A stretch of 64,000 nucleotides of DNA from Candidatus Hydrogenedentota bacterium. Its GTDB lineage: Bacteria; Hydrogenedentota; Hydrogenedentia; Hydrogenedentales; JAEUWI01. The stretch covers positions 1 to 64,000 of the forward strand of contig JACPGE010000069.1 in the NCBI GenBank assembly GCA_016182605.1, in the 5' to 3' direction. Of the stretch, positions 6,875-16,462 are shown in pieces (positions within the stretch are counted from its first letter, which is position 1; every line of letters starts with the position of its first letter). Position numbers and translations under genes: made by a program. Under the pieces are notes generated by a model. That model made no database searches, was not told the origin of the DNA, and saw only the letters and a list, made by a program, of their open reading frames with translations.

Positions 6875-8956
6875 ATGGCGGTACCTGTAGAAGGCATGCG
6901 AACGCGCGGGTTGAACCTGCGCAACAACCAGGATGTGGCCCTGTCCATTCTGGTGATCGGCGTGCTCATGGTGCTCATTTTCCCGATACCCCCATTGGCC
7001 GTGGATCTCCTGCTCACCTTGAACATATCCATCTCGGTTGTGGTGCTGTTGGCCACCATTTACCTTCAGCGCCCCGTGGAATTTGCGGTTTTTCCTTCGC
7101 TGTTGCTGCTGTTAACGCTTTTCCGGCTGAGTCTGAACGTGGCCTCCACCCGGCTCATCCTGGCCCAGGGCGATGCGGGCGATGTCATCGATGCGTTTGG
7201 GACTTTCGTCACCGCCGGGAACCTCTTCGTTGGGGTGGTCATATTTTGCATCCTGGTGATTATCCAGTTTGTCGTGATCACCCGCGGCGCGACGCGCATC
7301 TCGGAAGTTGCGGCGCGCTTCACGCTTGATGCGATGCCGGGCAAACAGATGGGGGTGGACTCTGACCTGAACGCGGGGCTCATCACCGAGCAGCAGGCGC
7401 GGAAGCGGCGTCACGACATTGAGCGCGAGGCGGATTTTTACGGGGCCATGGACGGCGCCACGAAGTTTGTCCGCGGCGACGCCATTGCAGGTATTATCAT
7501 CACGGTGATCAATATCGTGGTGGGCCTGACCATCGGCATTGCCATGCGGGGGATGTCGCTGGCGGACGCGGCCCAACTGTATACGACGCTAACCATAGGT
7601 GACGGGCTCGTTTCCCAGGTTCCCTCGTTAATCGTGTCCATCGCCGCTGGCTTGATCGTCACCCGTTCGGTCTCTGACGAGAATCTCGGCCAGGATCTTG
7701 GCACGCAGCTTACGCGCTATCCGCGCGCGCTGGCTGTGGCTGCGGGGATGCTTGCGGTATTCGGACTCGTGCCCGGGCTGCCGACGATCCCGTTCATGGC
7801 GGTGGCGCTTTTCCTTGCGTACCTTGCGTATGTTGCCCGTCAGGTGGGCATTCAGGCCGAGGCCGACCGGATCGTGCAGGAGGCGGAGGAGTCTGCGTCG
7901 CGGCGGGAGGAGAAGCCCGCGCGCACGGAGGATCTGCTTTCGATCGACACGCTCAAGATAGAGCTGGGCTATGGTCTAATCACGCTGGCGGACACGGCCC
8001 ACGGCGGTGACCTGCTCTCGCGGATTCAAATTATCCGCCAGCAGATGGCGACCAAGATGGGGTTCATCGTGCCGGTGATTCGCATAGTGGACAACATGCG
8101 GCTGAAGCCGAACCAGTATACGGTAAAGCTGCGCGAGAGCCCCATTGCCTCGTATGAACTTATGCCGGATCATTTTCTGGCGATGAATCCGGGGTTGGTG
8201 GAGGAAGAGATCGAGGGTTACGCGACGAAGGAACCCGCGTTTGGTCTCCAGGCGGTATGGGTAGCGCGGCATAACCGTGACAAGGCAGAGCGCCTGGGCT
8301 ATACGATCGTGGAGCCTTCTGCCGTGCTGGCGACGCATCTTACGGAGATTATTTACGCGCATGCGGACGAACTGCTTACGCGCGAAGACGTGCAGACTTT
8401 GGTGACGCACTTGAAGGAGAGCGCGCCCACGGTAGTGGACGAGCTGCTGCCGGGCATACTCACCTATGGCGAGCTGCAACAGATCCTCCACCATCTTTTG
8501 CGCGAGCGTGTTTCCATCCGCAATCTTGAAACCATAATGGAGGTGCTTTGCAGTTACGGCACGCGCACGAAAGACGCGGAGATACTTTCGGAGTATGTTC
8601 GGCATGCGCTGGCCCGGGAGATCTGCGCCACGCACGTGGATGAAGACGGCATACTGCGGGTGGTGACGGTGGCGCCGAAGCTGGAACAGGAGATCCTGGA
8701 CGCCATCAACAAGGCGGAAACCGGGGATTATATCCCCGTTTCGCCGGAGCGGGTGGAGGCGATTTCAGAGGCCTGCGCTACGGCCATTCAGCCGTTGCTC
8801 CTGGCGGGCCAGGAACCGGTTGTGTTGACCTCGGCGCCGGTGCGGCGTTATTTCCGCCGCATAGTGGAACGCCGCATTCCAAAAATACTCATCCTGTCTT
8901 ATAATGAGGTCGATCCTGCTGTCCATCTGGAAAGCAGCGGGCAAGTGGGTGTGTGA
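6875..8956 (+). CDS. flhA: Flagellar export protein FlhA
   Basis: FlhA (693 aa) forms the nonameric export ring that couples proton flow and receives chaperone-substrate complexes. About eight N-terminal membrane helices (residues ~20-320) precede a large cytoplasmic domain. The conserved loop RISEVAARFTLDAMPGKQM, followed by DSDLNAGLI (about residues 145-175), identifies the FHIPEP family. The C-domain ends with the usual HLESSGQVGV-like region. Its TGA overlaps a GTG at 8953 that could start flhF in frame, though I prefer the ATG 3 nt after the stop. Confidence 0.97.
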   Translation: MAVPVEGMRTRGLNLRNNQDVALSILVIGVLMVLIFPIPPLAVDLLLTLNISISVVVLLATIYLQRPVEFAVFPSLLLLLTLFRLSLNVASTRLILAQGDAGDVIDAFGTFVTAGNLFVGVVIFCILVIIQFVVITRGATRISEVAARFTLDAMPGKQMGVDSDLNAGLITEQQARKRRHDIEREADFYGAMDGATKFVRGDAIAGIIITVINIVVGLTIGIAMRGMSLADAAQLYTTLTIGDGLVSQVPSLIVSIAAGLIVTRSVSDENLGQDLGTQLTRYPRALAVAAGMLAVFGLVPGLPTIPFMAVALFLAYLAYVARQVGIQAEADRIVQEAEESASRREEKPARTEDLLSIDTLKIELGYGLITLADTAHGGDLLSRIQIIRQQMATKMGFIVPVIRIVDNMRLKPNQYTVKLRESPIASYELMPDHFLAMNPGLVEEEIEGYATKEPAFGLQAVWVARHNRDKAERLGYTIVEPSAVLATHLTEIIYAHADELLTREDVQTLVTHLKESAPTVVDELLPGILTYGELQQILHHLLRERVSIRNLETIMEVLCSYGTRTKDAEILSEYVRHALAREICATHVDEDGILRVVTVAPKLEQEILDAINKAETGDYIPVSPERVEAISEACATAIQPLLLAGQEPVVLTSAPVRRYFRRIVERRIPKILILSYNEVDPAVHLESSGQVGV

Positions 8957-8958
8957 GC

Positions 8959-10248
8959 ATGTCTCAGCGCTTTGAAAAGATACAGGGAAGCACGCTCGAA
9001 GACGCGTACAAGAACATGCGCGAACGTTTTGGCGAGGATGCCGTGGTGATGAATACGGCGCAGGTATCCACCGGGGGCTTTCTGGGGCTCTTTGCCAAGC
9101 GGGCCGTGGAGATCACGGCTGCCGTGCCTCAGACGGCCGCGGGGCCACGTGCCACCTCGTCCGCGGAGCGGAAGTACCGGGAGCAGGCAACGGCCGATCC
9201 GAAGAAGGTGGAGTACTTCGAGCGCCTGGTGCGCGATGCGCAACGCCGGATGAGCGCGCCGCAAACGCCGAAGGCGCCCGCGCCCCAGGCCGATCCGGTG
9301 GCCGCATCCGCCCCTGCTGTACCGGCCGCGGCCAAGTCATCTGTATTGCCGTTTCCGGGTCCGGCGGAGGGCGGTGGCGATTCCCAGGCGATGCGCCGGG
9401 AGTTGCAGGAGATACGCGAGATGATGCAGGTGCTATATGCCGAGAACCCCGGTGCGGGTTTGCCCTCGGAGTTCGCCCCGCACTACCGCACCCTCGTTCA
9501 CCGCGGGGTGTCGCGCAAGACGGCGGCGGCGCTGATTGGGGGCGCGGTGCGCAATGCCGATATCGAAACCCTGAAGGATGCGCGCGTTTTCGCGGAGCGG
9601 CTTAGCATGGAGCTGCGCCGTGCCGTACGGGTCACGGGCGGCATCGCACTCAACGCGGGTGTCTGCCGTGTGGTTGCGCTGTGCGGTCCCACGGGGGTGG
9701 GCAAGACGACGACGCTGGCGAAACTCGCGGCGTATTTCGCGGTGCGCGAACGGGCCAGGGTGGCCCTGATCACGATGGATACGTATCGTATTGCGGCGAC
9801 GGAACAGCTCCGGGTCTATGCCAACATTATAGGGCTTCCGCTGGAGATTATTCATGAGAACGCGGACATTCGCGATGCCCTTCGGACTTTTGCCGACTAC
9901 GATTTGGTGCTGGTGGACACTGCCGGAGGAAGCCAGTTCAATCTGGAACAGATCAACGAATTGCGCCAGCAGCTTCAGGCGCTCTCGCCGGATGAGATTC
10001 ATCTCGTGCTCAGCGTAAACACGCCGCTGGAGGATCTTCACAATTGCGTGAGCAATTTTGGCTGCTGCAATCCGACCGCGCTCATTTTCACGAAGCTCGA
10101 CGAGACGCGCCAGTTTGGCGCGATGTTGAGCCTGCTCGTGGAGACCGGCCTGCCGCTGGGGTACTTGACCCACGGCCAGAACGTGCCCGACGATATTCGC
10201 ATCGCAACGCCAGGCGCTGTTACAGGCCTGGTGCTGGAAGGTAAATAA
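8959..10248 (+). CDS. flhF: Flagellar SRP-type GTPase FlhF
   Basis: FlhF (429 aa) is an SRP-family GTPase that places polar flagella with FlhG. The N-terminal B region (QRFEKIQGSTLEDAYKNMRERFGEDAVVMNT) is standard and is followed by an Ala/Pro-rich linker. The NG domain has G1 GPTGVGKTTT (about residues 243-252) and DTYRIAATEQL. The G3 motif reads DTAGG (about 320-324), where DTAGR is usual. The downstream TKLDE G4 is present. Start ATG 8959 follows flhA by 2 nt; a GTG at 8953 in frame overlaps the flhA stop. Confidence 0.94.
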   Translation: MSQRFEKIQGSTLEDAYKNMRERFGEDAVVMNTAQVSTGGFLGLFAKRAVEITAAVPQTAAGPRATSSAERKYREQATADPKKVEYFERLVRDAQRRMSAPQTPKAPAPQADPVAASAPAVPAAAKSSVLPFPGPAEGGGDSQAMRRELQEIREMMQVLYAENPGAGLPSEFAPHYRTLVHRGVSRKTAAALIGGAVRNADIETLKDARVFAERLSMELRRAVRVTGGIALNAGVCRVVALCGPTGVGKTTTLAKLAAYFAVRERARVALITMDTYRIAATEQLRVYANIIGLPLEIIHENADIRDALRTFADYDLVLVDTAGGSQFNLEQINELRQQLQALSPDEIHLVLSVNTPLEDLHNCVSNFGCCNPTALIFTKLDETRQFGAMLSLLVETGLPLGYLTHGQNVPDDIRIATPGAVTGLVLEGK

Positions 10249-10252
10249 GACC

Positions 10253-11116
10253 ATGGCAGATCAAGCACAGGGGCTTCGCAACCTTGTATTGAAGAACCGG
10301 CAGAACGCGCGCGTCATTGCGGTGACCAGCGGCAAGGGCGGGGTGGGCAAGACCAACACGAGCGTGAACCTTTCGCTGGCGCTTTCCGCACTGGGCAAGC
10401 GGGTCATCCTGCTGGATGCGGATCTCGGCCTGGCGAATGTTGAAGTATTGATGGGTCTCAGCTCGTTTTACAATCTCGAATCCGTGATCGACGGGGAAAA
10501 GCACGTTCGCGAGGTGCTGGTGAAAGCTCCCGGCGGCATTCAGCTCATTCCCGGTTCATCAGGGATGGCGCGAATGGCGGATCTAACGCCTGAGGCGCGC
10601 GATCGGATCCTGAACGGTCTCGCGGAACTGCAGGCGCTCAGCGATTTCATTATCATAGATACGATGGCCGGCATCGGGAAAAATGCGGTGTCATTTGCCA
10701 TTGCGGCCGATGAGGTGATCCTCGTTTCCACTCCGGAGCCCTCGTCTATTGTGGATGCGTATGCCATGCTGAAGACCATTTACAACAGCAACAAGGACGC
10801 GATCGTCAAGCTGGTGGTGAATATGGCCGCCAACCAGGCGCAGGCGCAGGCAGTGGCCACGAAACTGTCGGGTGTGTCCCGCCAGTATCTGGAGCGCAAT
10901 CTTTCTTTCCTCGGTTTTATCCCGCGGGACCCGCACGTGTCCCAGGCGGTGATGCAGAGCAATCCCTTTGTGCTGGCCTATCCCAATGCGCCGGCGACGA
11001 AATGCATTCAGCAATTGGCGGCCCATCTTGTTCAGCAGACTACCCAGGCGCCGCAAGAGCGCGACTCGTTCCTGAAGCGCTTTGCCCAGACCCTGGGCAT
11101 TGCCAGCAACAGTTAA
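10253..11116 (+). CDS. flhG: MinD-like flagellar number regulator FlhG (FleN)
   Basis: This 287-aa ParA/MinD-type ATPase limits flagellar number and stimulates FlhF GTPase. The N-terminus carries the deviant Walker A SGKGGVGKTNTSVNL (about residues 25-39), preceded by a short basic-polar segment containing LRNLVLKNRQ, as in FlhG activator regions. The switch motifs are LLDADLGLANVEVLMG and DTMAGIGKNAVSF. It starts 4 nt after flhF, so translation is probably coupled. FlhF and FlhG together suggest a polar or otherwise position-controlled flagellum. Confidence 0.93.
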   Translation: MADQAQGLRNLVLKNRQNARVIAVTSGKGGVGKTNTSVNLSLALSALGKRVILLDADLGLANVEVLMGLSSFYNLESVIDGEKHVREVLVKAPGGIQLIPGSSGMARMADLTPEARDRILNGLAELQALSDFIIIDTMAGIGKNAVSFAIAADEVILVSTPEPSSIVDAYAMLKTIYNSNKDAIVKLVVNMAANQAQAQAVATKLSGVSRQYLERNLSFLGFIPRDPHVSQAVMQSNPFVLAYPNAPATKCIQQLAAHLVQQTTQAPQERDSFLKRFAQTLGIASNS

Positions 11117-11176
11117 GCCAGGTACTGGCGCCCGCGGGGGTGTGGGGGCCGCACTACAGTTTGGGGAGGAGCGGTT

Positions 11177-11677
11177 ATGGCAGCGCCGGAAATTCGCTGG
11201 GCGGAACTCGACGGCACCCTGCTGCTGCAACTCAGCGGGGATGTGCGCCAGACCGCATTTGCCGACATGAAGAAGTCGGCAATTTTCTTTACGTTTGTGG
11301 AAGGGGTCTTTAGCAGCGGCACCGTTCGCCGGGTGCTCATCGATGTGGAGCACGTCGTGGCGATGGACAGCACGCACCTGGGCCTGCTCGCCCGGCTCGC
11401 GGTGCTGAGCCAGAATACGCTTGGCTGCCCGCCGGTCCTCTATGCGCCGACGGAGAAACCCGTGAAACTGCTTCGCGCTATGGGGATGACCGGGCTTTTC
11501 GTTCTCTGCCAGGAGCCGCTGGCGATGCATGTGGAGACCCAGGCGCTGCCTGAAACGGGGGGAGCGGCCACGCGCGACGCGGTGCTCACGGCGCATCGCA
11601 CCCTGGCCCAACTGAACGAGTCGAACCGGGAACAATTCAAGACACTTATCGATCTGCTGGAATCGGAGCCGGACTGA
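11177..11677 (+). CDS. STAS-domain protein (anti-sigma antagonist-like)
   Basis: This 166-aa soluble protein has the STAS pattern. An initial strand (LLLQLSGDVR) precedes a hydrophobic strand (VRRVLIDVEHVVAMDSTHLGLLARL, about residues 53-78), whose Asp-Ser fits the phosphorylatable Ser of SpoIIAA-like proteins. A short C-terminal helical tail follows. RBS GGGGAGGAG lies about 6 nt upstream. It follows flhG by 60 nt and may regulate flagellar or general stress sigma activity. No partner kinase or anti-sigma factor is in the window, so the role is inferred from the fold. Confidence 0.75.
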   Translation: MAAPEIRWAELDGTLLLQLSGDVRQTAFADMKKSAIFFTFVEGVFSSGTVRRVLIDVEHVVAMDSTHLGLLARLAVLSQNTLGCPPVLYAPTEKPVKLLRAMGMTGLFVLCQEPLAMHVETQALPETGGAATRDAVLTAHRTLAQLNESNREQFKTLIDLLESEPD

Positions 11678-11726
11678 CGGCATAATGGCCGTTCGTTCGC
11701 CCCAATTGTGAACGGAAGGGATCAAG

Positions 11727-13670
11727 ATGCGCAACACGGTAATCGTTCTGCTACTGGCCGCGCTGGGAATCCAGGTCGGGCTTTTTATTTACAAGGCGCG
11801 CACCCGGGAGACATTGCAAGAGGCGCTTGATCCTGCGCTCGGTGGCCAGCGCAACACGATGCTGCAAAAACTCATGATGCCCGGTACGGTGGAGAAGCTT
11901 CCCACGGCCCAGGAGAACCCCAAGCTGGGCGATCACATCTTACGGGGAATCGTGTGGAGTGCGGAAGGCCAGCCCGCGGCCGGCATTTCCGTCGCGGTCG
12001 AGCCGCGCCCTGCCAATCCGCGCGACAGGCTTCAGCGCGTGGAAACGCGTTACCGCTGGACCGCGACGACGGGCACGGATGGCTCGTTTGAATTCACGAC
12101 GCTTAAAGAGGGCCACTACGTGTTGCAGGCTCTCGGCGCGGGACAGCAGGCCGTGCAAGAGATTGTCTTATCGACACGTCCAGGTGCGAGTGAAGTCTTT
12201 TTGCATCTGGAGCCAGGCCGGCCGGTTAACGGCGCCGTGACTGGCCCGGATGGCCTTCCCGCGCCGGAAGTGAGCGTGTTCGCGCTCCTGGAGGGCGCTG
12301 CTTCGCAGCCTTATGCGCTTCTTCCGGCAAAGACTGAAAAGACGGGCCGCTTTCTTCTCAATGCCGTGCCAGCCACACCACTTTACCTGTTGGCCGTTCC
12401 GGCATCCGGTGCGATGACTCTATCCGAGCCACTCGGGCCCGAGGCAAGTGACGTGAAGATCGTGCTCGGTACGGGACAGCAAGACCGCGGAGTGTTGATG
12501 CTTTCGGGCTCCAGACAACCGGTTGCGAACGCGAAGGTGGCTCTGCGCGAGAAACGGTTCGGCTTCGAATACTTCGAGACGCGAACCGGCAACGAGGGCA
12601 ATTTTCATTTCGAGCAACTGCGGCCGGCGGAGTACGCTGTGGTGCTGTTGACGAACCGCCACTATCTGGAAGCAGAAGTGTATTTCGATCTGCGTGAACA
12701 AGAGCCCCTCGTGCCTGCACTTACCGAGGTGGTGGAGGATCCGCTTACGGGTTCAGAGACGCTTGTGGAGAAGCCCGCGCTGGAAGTGCAGCCGGTGGAT
12801 CCCGCCAACGTGCAACGCGCACTGGGCATCGGCAAGGAGGTCTTTGTGCATACTGCGGCCAGCCTGCGTGGGCGCGTGCTTGGCGCGCAGACAGGCCAGG
12901 GCATTGGTGAAGTCACCGTGATTGCGCGGGCAAGCGGCCTTGCTCCGGTGAGTGCCACGTCGGATCAGGGCGGCTATTACCGCCTTGAGGGCATTCGCCC
13001 CGGGGAGGTTGCCGTTCACATTGAACTGCCGCAAGGGTTTGTCTGCACCACGCCCCTGCCCGTTATGCAGGCGGTGGCCGGTTCGACACAGGTTGATGGG
13101 CCGACGTTCACGCTTACGGGCGCGGTTCCGGTTCTGGGCCGGGTGGTGGACGCGCAGCAGGCCGCCGTGCCCTATGCGAGCGTGTTCGTGGAAGATGCGG
13201 CCTCGGGAAGCCTGCTCGAGTCTGTTGCGAGCGGTGCGGATGGTGCCTTCGCCTTTTCACGCCTTCCCGCGAAGACGCGGGTGCGCGTGTGGGGCGAAAA
13301 GCTCGGCCACAGCAGCGCGGTCTATGGCGGTCTCGATCTCGGCGAGACGGGTTTGCAGGGACTGGCGCTGGTGGTGGATCGCAGCAGTCTGGCTTCTATT
13401 CAGGGCGTGGTTGTGGACAGTACCGGCGCGGGCGTGGCCGGGGCCCAAGTGCACGTGTACCATTCGGCGGACCGCGTGGGACAAGTGCACCAGGATGAGT
13501 TCGATGTGACCACGGACGAGATGGGGGTCTTCACTGTGGAGCGGCTCATTCCGGACACCTACCGCCTCGTTGCGGGCCGGAGCGCTGACCGTCTCATACA
13601 GGAGTCCGCGATTTTTGTCACCATTGACGGCATAGAACAGGTAAAAGACGCCGCGATCAACCTGCCGTAG
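11727..13670 (+). CDS. Membrane-anchored carboxypeptidase-regulatory-like repeat protein
   Basis: This 647-aa protein starts with one uncleaved-looking transmembrane helix (TVIVLLLAALGIQVGLFIY, residues ~4-22). It then has several beta-sandwich repeats of the carboxypeptidase regulatory/CNA-B type, each with a G-x-V-x-D/G-x-x-G-x-P/A-V-x-A-x-V opening and a DGSFEF- or YRLEG-like second half. At least five repeats run from about residue 70 to the end. Such domains are usually periplasmic or surface spacers or adhesive modules, with no catalytic role. The gene follows the STAS gene by 49 nt and converges on the next gene with a 14-nt overlap. Confidence 0.75.
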   Translation: MRNTVIVLLLAALGIQVGLFIYKARTRETLQEALDPALGGQRNTMLQKLMMPGTVEKLPTAQENPKLGDHILRGIVWSAEGQPAAGISVAVEPRPANPRDRLQRVETRYRWTATTGTDGSFEFTTLKEGHYVLQALGAGQQAVQEIVLSTRPGASEVFLHLEPGRPVNGAVTGPDGLPAPEVSVFALLEGAASQPYALLPAKTEKTGRFLLNAVPATPLYLLAVPASGAMTLSEPLGPEASDVKIVLGTGQQDRGVLMLSGSRQPVANAKVALREKRFGFEYFETRTGNEGNFHFEQLRPAEYAVVLLTNRHYLEAEVYFDLREQEPLVPALTEVVEDPLTGSETLVEKPALEVQPVDPANVQRALGIGKEVFVHTAASLRGRVLGAQTGQGIGEVTVIARASGLAPVSATSDQGGYYRLEGIRPGEVAVHIELPQGFVCTTPLPVMQAVAGSTQVDGPTFTLTGAVPVLGRVVDAQQAAVPYASVFVEDAASGSLLESVASGADGAFAFSRLPAKTRVRVWGEKLGHSSAVYGGLDLGETGLQGLALVVDRSSLASIQGVVVDSTGAGVAGAQVHVYHSADRVGQVHQDEFDVTTDEMGVFTVERLIPDTYRLVAGRSADRLIQESAIFVTIDGIEQVKDAAINLP

Positions 13671-16380
13671 CCCGCCGGAGAATGGCGGCGGAGAATCCAC
13701 GCGGCATGCGCAGTTCGGTATAGGTTTTTCCGGACCTTTCCACCGTGGGCGCGATGAAATCCGGTACTTCGCGTCCCGACTGATCGAAGACGTGGGTTTC
13801 GTGGGCCGCCGCGTCTCCCCAGCCGAAGAGGCCGCTTCGGTTGGTCACGATGCGCTCCTCGCCGATGATGTAGCCTTCGTGCAATTCCATGGGCGTGATG
13901 GGGAACATGTAGCGTGTGAGGTGATGGTGCGTGGGCAGCACGGTCATGTCGTTGTACCAGTGGTACACACAGCCGTAGTCCAGTGCGGCGAGCATGGTGC
14001 CGTAGGCGTCTTCTTCGCGTTCTTCCGTGAGGTGATCGCCGAGCGCGATGGGGGAATAGAGGTGGGCCTGCACACAATTGGTGATGCTTCCCGTCTCCAC
14101 GAAGCAGGGAAAGCGCAGCGCGCTCATGGCGCGTGTGAGCGGCGGGCTGTTCCCAATGAGCGGTCCCCGGTCCAGGATGCGCTTTGCGATGTCGAGCCGC
14201 CAGGCCTCGCTGATCAGGGTCACGGAAGATTTCAGCCCCCGTAGCTGAAAGGTGGTGGTGTCGATGTCTCCGGAGACGCCATCCCAGGGTTCGCCGTAGT
14301 GATAGAGGTAGCGGCTGTACTGGTGTTCGTCCCAGTAGACGCCTTCGGCACTGATTTCATCCAGAATCACGCCGATACTTTTGGCCATTTCCGGCCCGAA
14401 GGAATTTTCGTGTGTGGGCACATAGATGCGGTCGTGTGCCTGGCCATAGGAGCCGTGCGTGCCGTCGCCCAGCAGGAGCCGCGCATCGGCGAAGCGTTCC
14501 GGACCCTCCGCGATGACGTCGATGAAGCAATGAAAATAGACCAGATTCTGCACTTTCGGCAGAAGTTGCCGCCGCCGTTCGAAGGCCTGCCTGAAGTTGT
14601 CGTGGTTGATGCGCTGAAAGGCCGTGCCATGGGGGTAGTGACCTTCATAGAGTGGATGGTCGATGGTGGCGCAAGAGTATTTCGCATCTTTGAAGCGCAG
14701 AAAGTTCACCGTCTCCTCATCGCTCCACACGTCGGTCAGCGGGCCTGCGCGGAAGAAGGCGAAGCCGCCGTCGATGGTGAAGTTCGCACCGACGAGCCGG
14801 CGCGCCGCGTTGATGAAGTCCCAATAGCTGGGCTGGAGCACGGGGATAATGGCCCACTCCGCGGTATATTCCTTGCCGGGCGCCAGGACGAGTTGTTCAT
14901 CGGCCATTCCGGTCACACCGTTTTCGCTGAAATTGCGTGCGTGAATGCGCGACACGTCGTCCAACGCGACCAGTCCGAGGCCCCACCCGTTCATGGCGGC
15001 AAAGGTGGTGGGGTTTGCGGCCATGAGGGCCGATCCCTGCATGTCGGGCTGTTCGAGCCCTGCGAGCCAGAGTTTCTCCTGGCCCTCGGTGTTCCACTCG
15101 TGGCGTTGCAGAATGGGCATGGGCGCGCCGCTGAGATTGACGAAGGTATCGCGCACGATCAGCGCTTCGGCCTCGCGCGTAATCTCGCGGCGGTGTGTGT
15201 AGAATGGGTTGGCGTCGCTGTGCCACGTGCCATCCGGCTTGCTGAATCGGCTCGCCACATCTTTCGATTGGCCTGCCACCGTGATACGTATGACGTTGCC
15301 GGCGCTGGCTTCATGGAGGAACTCCGTCTGATGCGTGCTGTCCGGCGCGTATTGTTCCAGGGGGCCTTGCGGCGCTTCGCCCTTTACCGCGCGCGACACT
15401 GCGCCTGCCCGGCGGATCAATTGCACATCGGCCAGGTGCAAGACCTGATCCACGGGCGCGCTTGCGCCATTGCTGAAGAGGATGTGGTTTTCCCCCGCCA
15501 CGATCCACGGTGTTACGTCCAGTTCGAGGCGGCAGGCGGGGACGCCTCCGGTCAGGCCGTAGTGCGGATCCGCATCGGCACTTGTGAAGTCGGGGGCGTA
15601 ATACACGGAGAAGCGCTTGCCCGCGCCCATGGAATAGACATCGCCGCTTCTCGCGCGCACACGCATGGGTTTGTTCGCGATCTCGTTCTGCGAAAGTTCC
15701 TGGCCGTTTATGGACACCATGAGCGACGCGGCATAGCCTGCAACCTGGGGAAAATCCAACCGCGCCGAAAGCGCCAAAACCACCTGATCCCCGTTGGCGG
15801 GGGCTTCGCTTTGCACGGTTGTTTCCTGCTTTGCATCCCGGGGAAGCGCCAGTTTGTCCACCACAGGAAGTGCATGCTCCACGCCACCGCCACTGGCATC
15901 GGCCAGCACCAATTCCATCGCTGCGCCGCCGATGGCCAGATGCACCCGGGCACCCAGTTTCACCTCGGCGATGCCGGTGAGCGCCCAAGGGATAGCCACC
16001 TCCAACTGTTGCCCGCCGGACTGTAACTTCACAGCGGCCTGAATGCCCGCTACTGCAAGCCCTGTGTTTTCGTCGATGATCTCAACCGCGTTCTGCTTGA
16101 TTTCCAGGCGCAAGCGAAAGGCATCCCCAACAGCGATGGGGAGCGACGAAACGGGCGCATTGGTTTGCACTGCGATGAAGAGCGCTTCCTGCCGCCAAGC
16201 GGCCCGGATCGATTGTCCTTCGGCGCCTGCCAGTGCAGCATCAGGGGGAATGGCGGCCCACTCCCCCAGTGCGCCATCGACGGCGATGGGGGGATCTGGT
16301 TTCAGCCGCACCAGCACGGGCGCTGCGGCACAGGGCAGGGACAGAAGCAACGCCAATAGAAGGGTTGTGATGCGCTGCAT
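13657..16380 (-). CDS. Secreted glycoside-hydrolase-like protein
   Basis: This 907-aa protein has a clear signal peptide (residues 1-20, LLLALLLSLPCAAAP). Residues ~25-180 resemble a CBM9/DOMON-like sugar-binding domain (PIAVDGALGEWAAIP opening). The middle has beta-rich regions like those before TIM-barrel glycosidases. Residues ~560-830 look like a (beta/alpha)8 barrel, with GVYWDEHQYSRYLYHYGEPW near residue 680 offering acidic candidates. I cannot assign a GH family or substrate. RBS GGGAG is 7 nt upstream of ATG 16380. It lies 82 nt downstream of folD on the same strand. Function as a polysaccharide-degrading enzyme is inferred. Confidence 0.65.
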   Translation of the reverse strand: MQRITTLLLALLLSLPCAAAPVLVRLKPDPPIAVDGALGEWAAIPPDAALAGAEGQSIRAAWRQEALFIAVQTNAPVSSLPIAVGDAFRLRLEIKQNAVEIIDENTGLAVAGIQAAVKLQSGGQQLEVAIPWALTGIAEVKLGARVHLAIGGAAMELVLADASGGGVEHALPVVDKLALPRDAKQETTVQSEAPANGDQVVLALSARLDFPQVAGYAASLMVSINGQELSQNEIANKPMRVRARSGDVYSMGAGKRFSVYYAPDFTSADADPHYGLTGGVPACRLELDVTPWIVAGENHILFSNGASAPVDQVLHLADVQLIRRAGAVSRAVKGEAPQGPLEQYAPDSTHQTEFLHEASAGNVIRITVAGQSKDVASRFSKPDGTWHSDANPFYTHRREITREAEALIVRDTFVNLSGAPMPILQRHEWNTEGQEKLWLAGLEQPDMQGSALMAANPTTFAAMNGWGLGLVALDDVSRIHARNFSENGVTGMADEQLVLAPGKEYTAEWAIIPVLQPSYWDFINAARRLVGANFTIDGGFAFFRAGPLTDVWSDEETVNFLRFKDAKYSCATIDHPLYEGHYPHGTAFQRINHDNFRQAFERRRQLLPKVQNLVYFHCFIDVIAEGPERFADARLLLGDGTHGSYGQAHDRIYVPTHENSFGPEMAKSIGVILDEISAEGVYWDEHQYSRYLYHYGEPWDGVSGDIDTTTFQLRGLKSSVTLISEAWRLDIAKRILDRGPLIGNSPPLTRAMSALRFPCFVETGSITNCVQAHLYSPIALGDHLTEEREEDAYGTMLAALDYGCVYHWYNDMTVLPTHHHLTRYMFPITPMELHEGYIIGEERIVTNRSGLFGWGDAAAHETHVFDQSGREVPDFIAPTVERSGKTYTELRMPRGFSAAILRRATAG

Positions 16381-16462
16381 GCGCTTCTCCCGGAAGAGCG
16401 GAGACCGCTCATTCGAAGATGGAATTGTGATAACGCTTGAATGCGGCGCCGTACGTACAGAC

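Noticed and set aside
14299-16026. 575-aa plus-strand frame inside the glycosidase-like gene
   Set aside because: The minus-strand protein has a signal peptide, RBS and coherent domains; the plus-strand frame has none.
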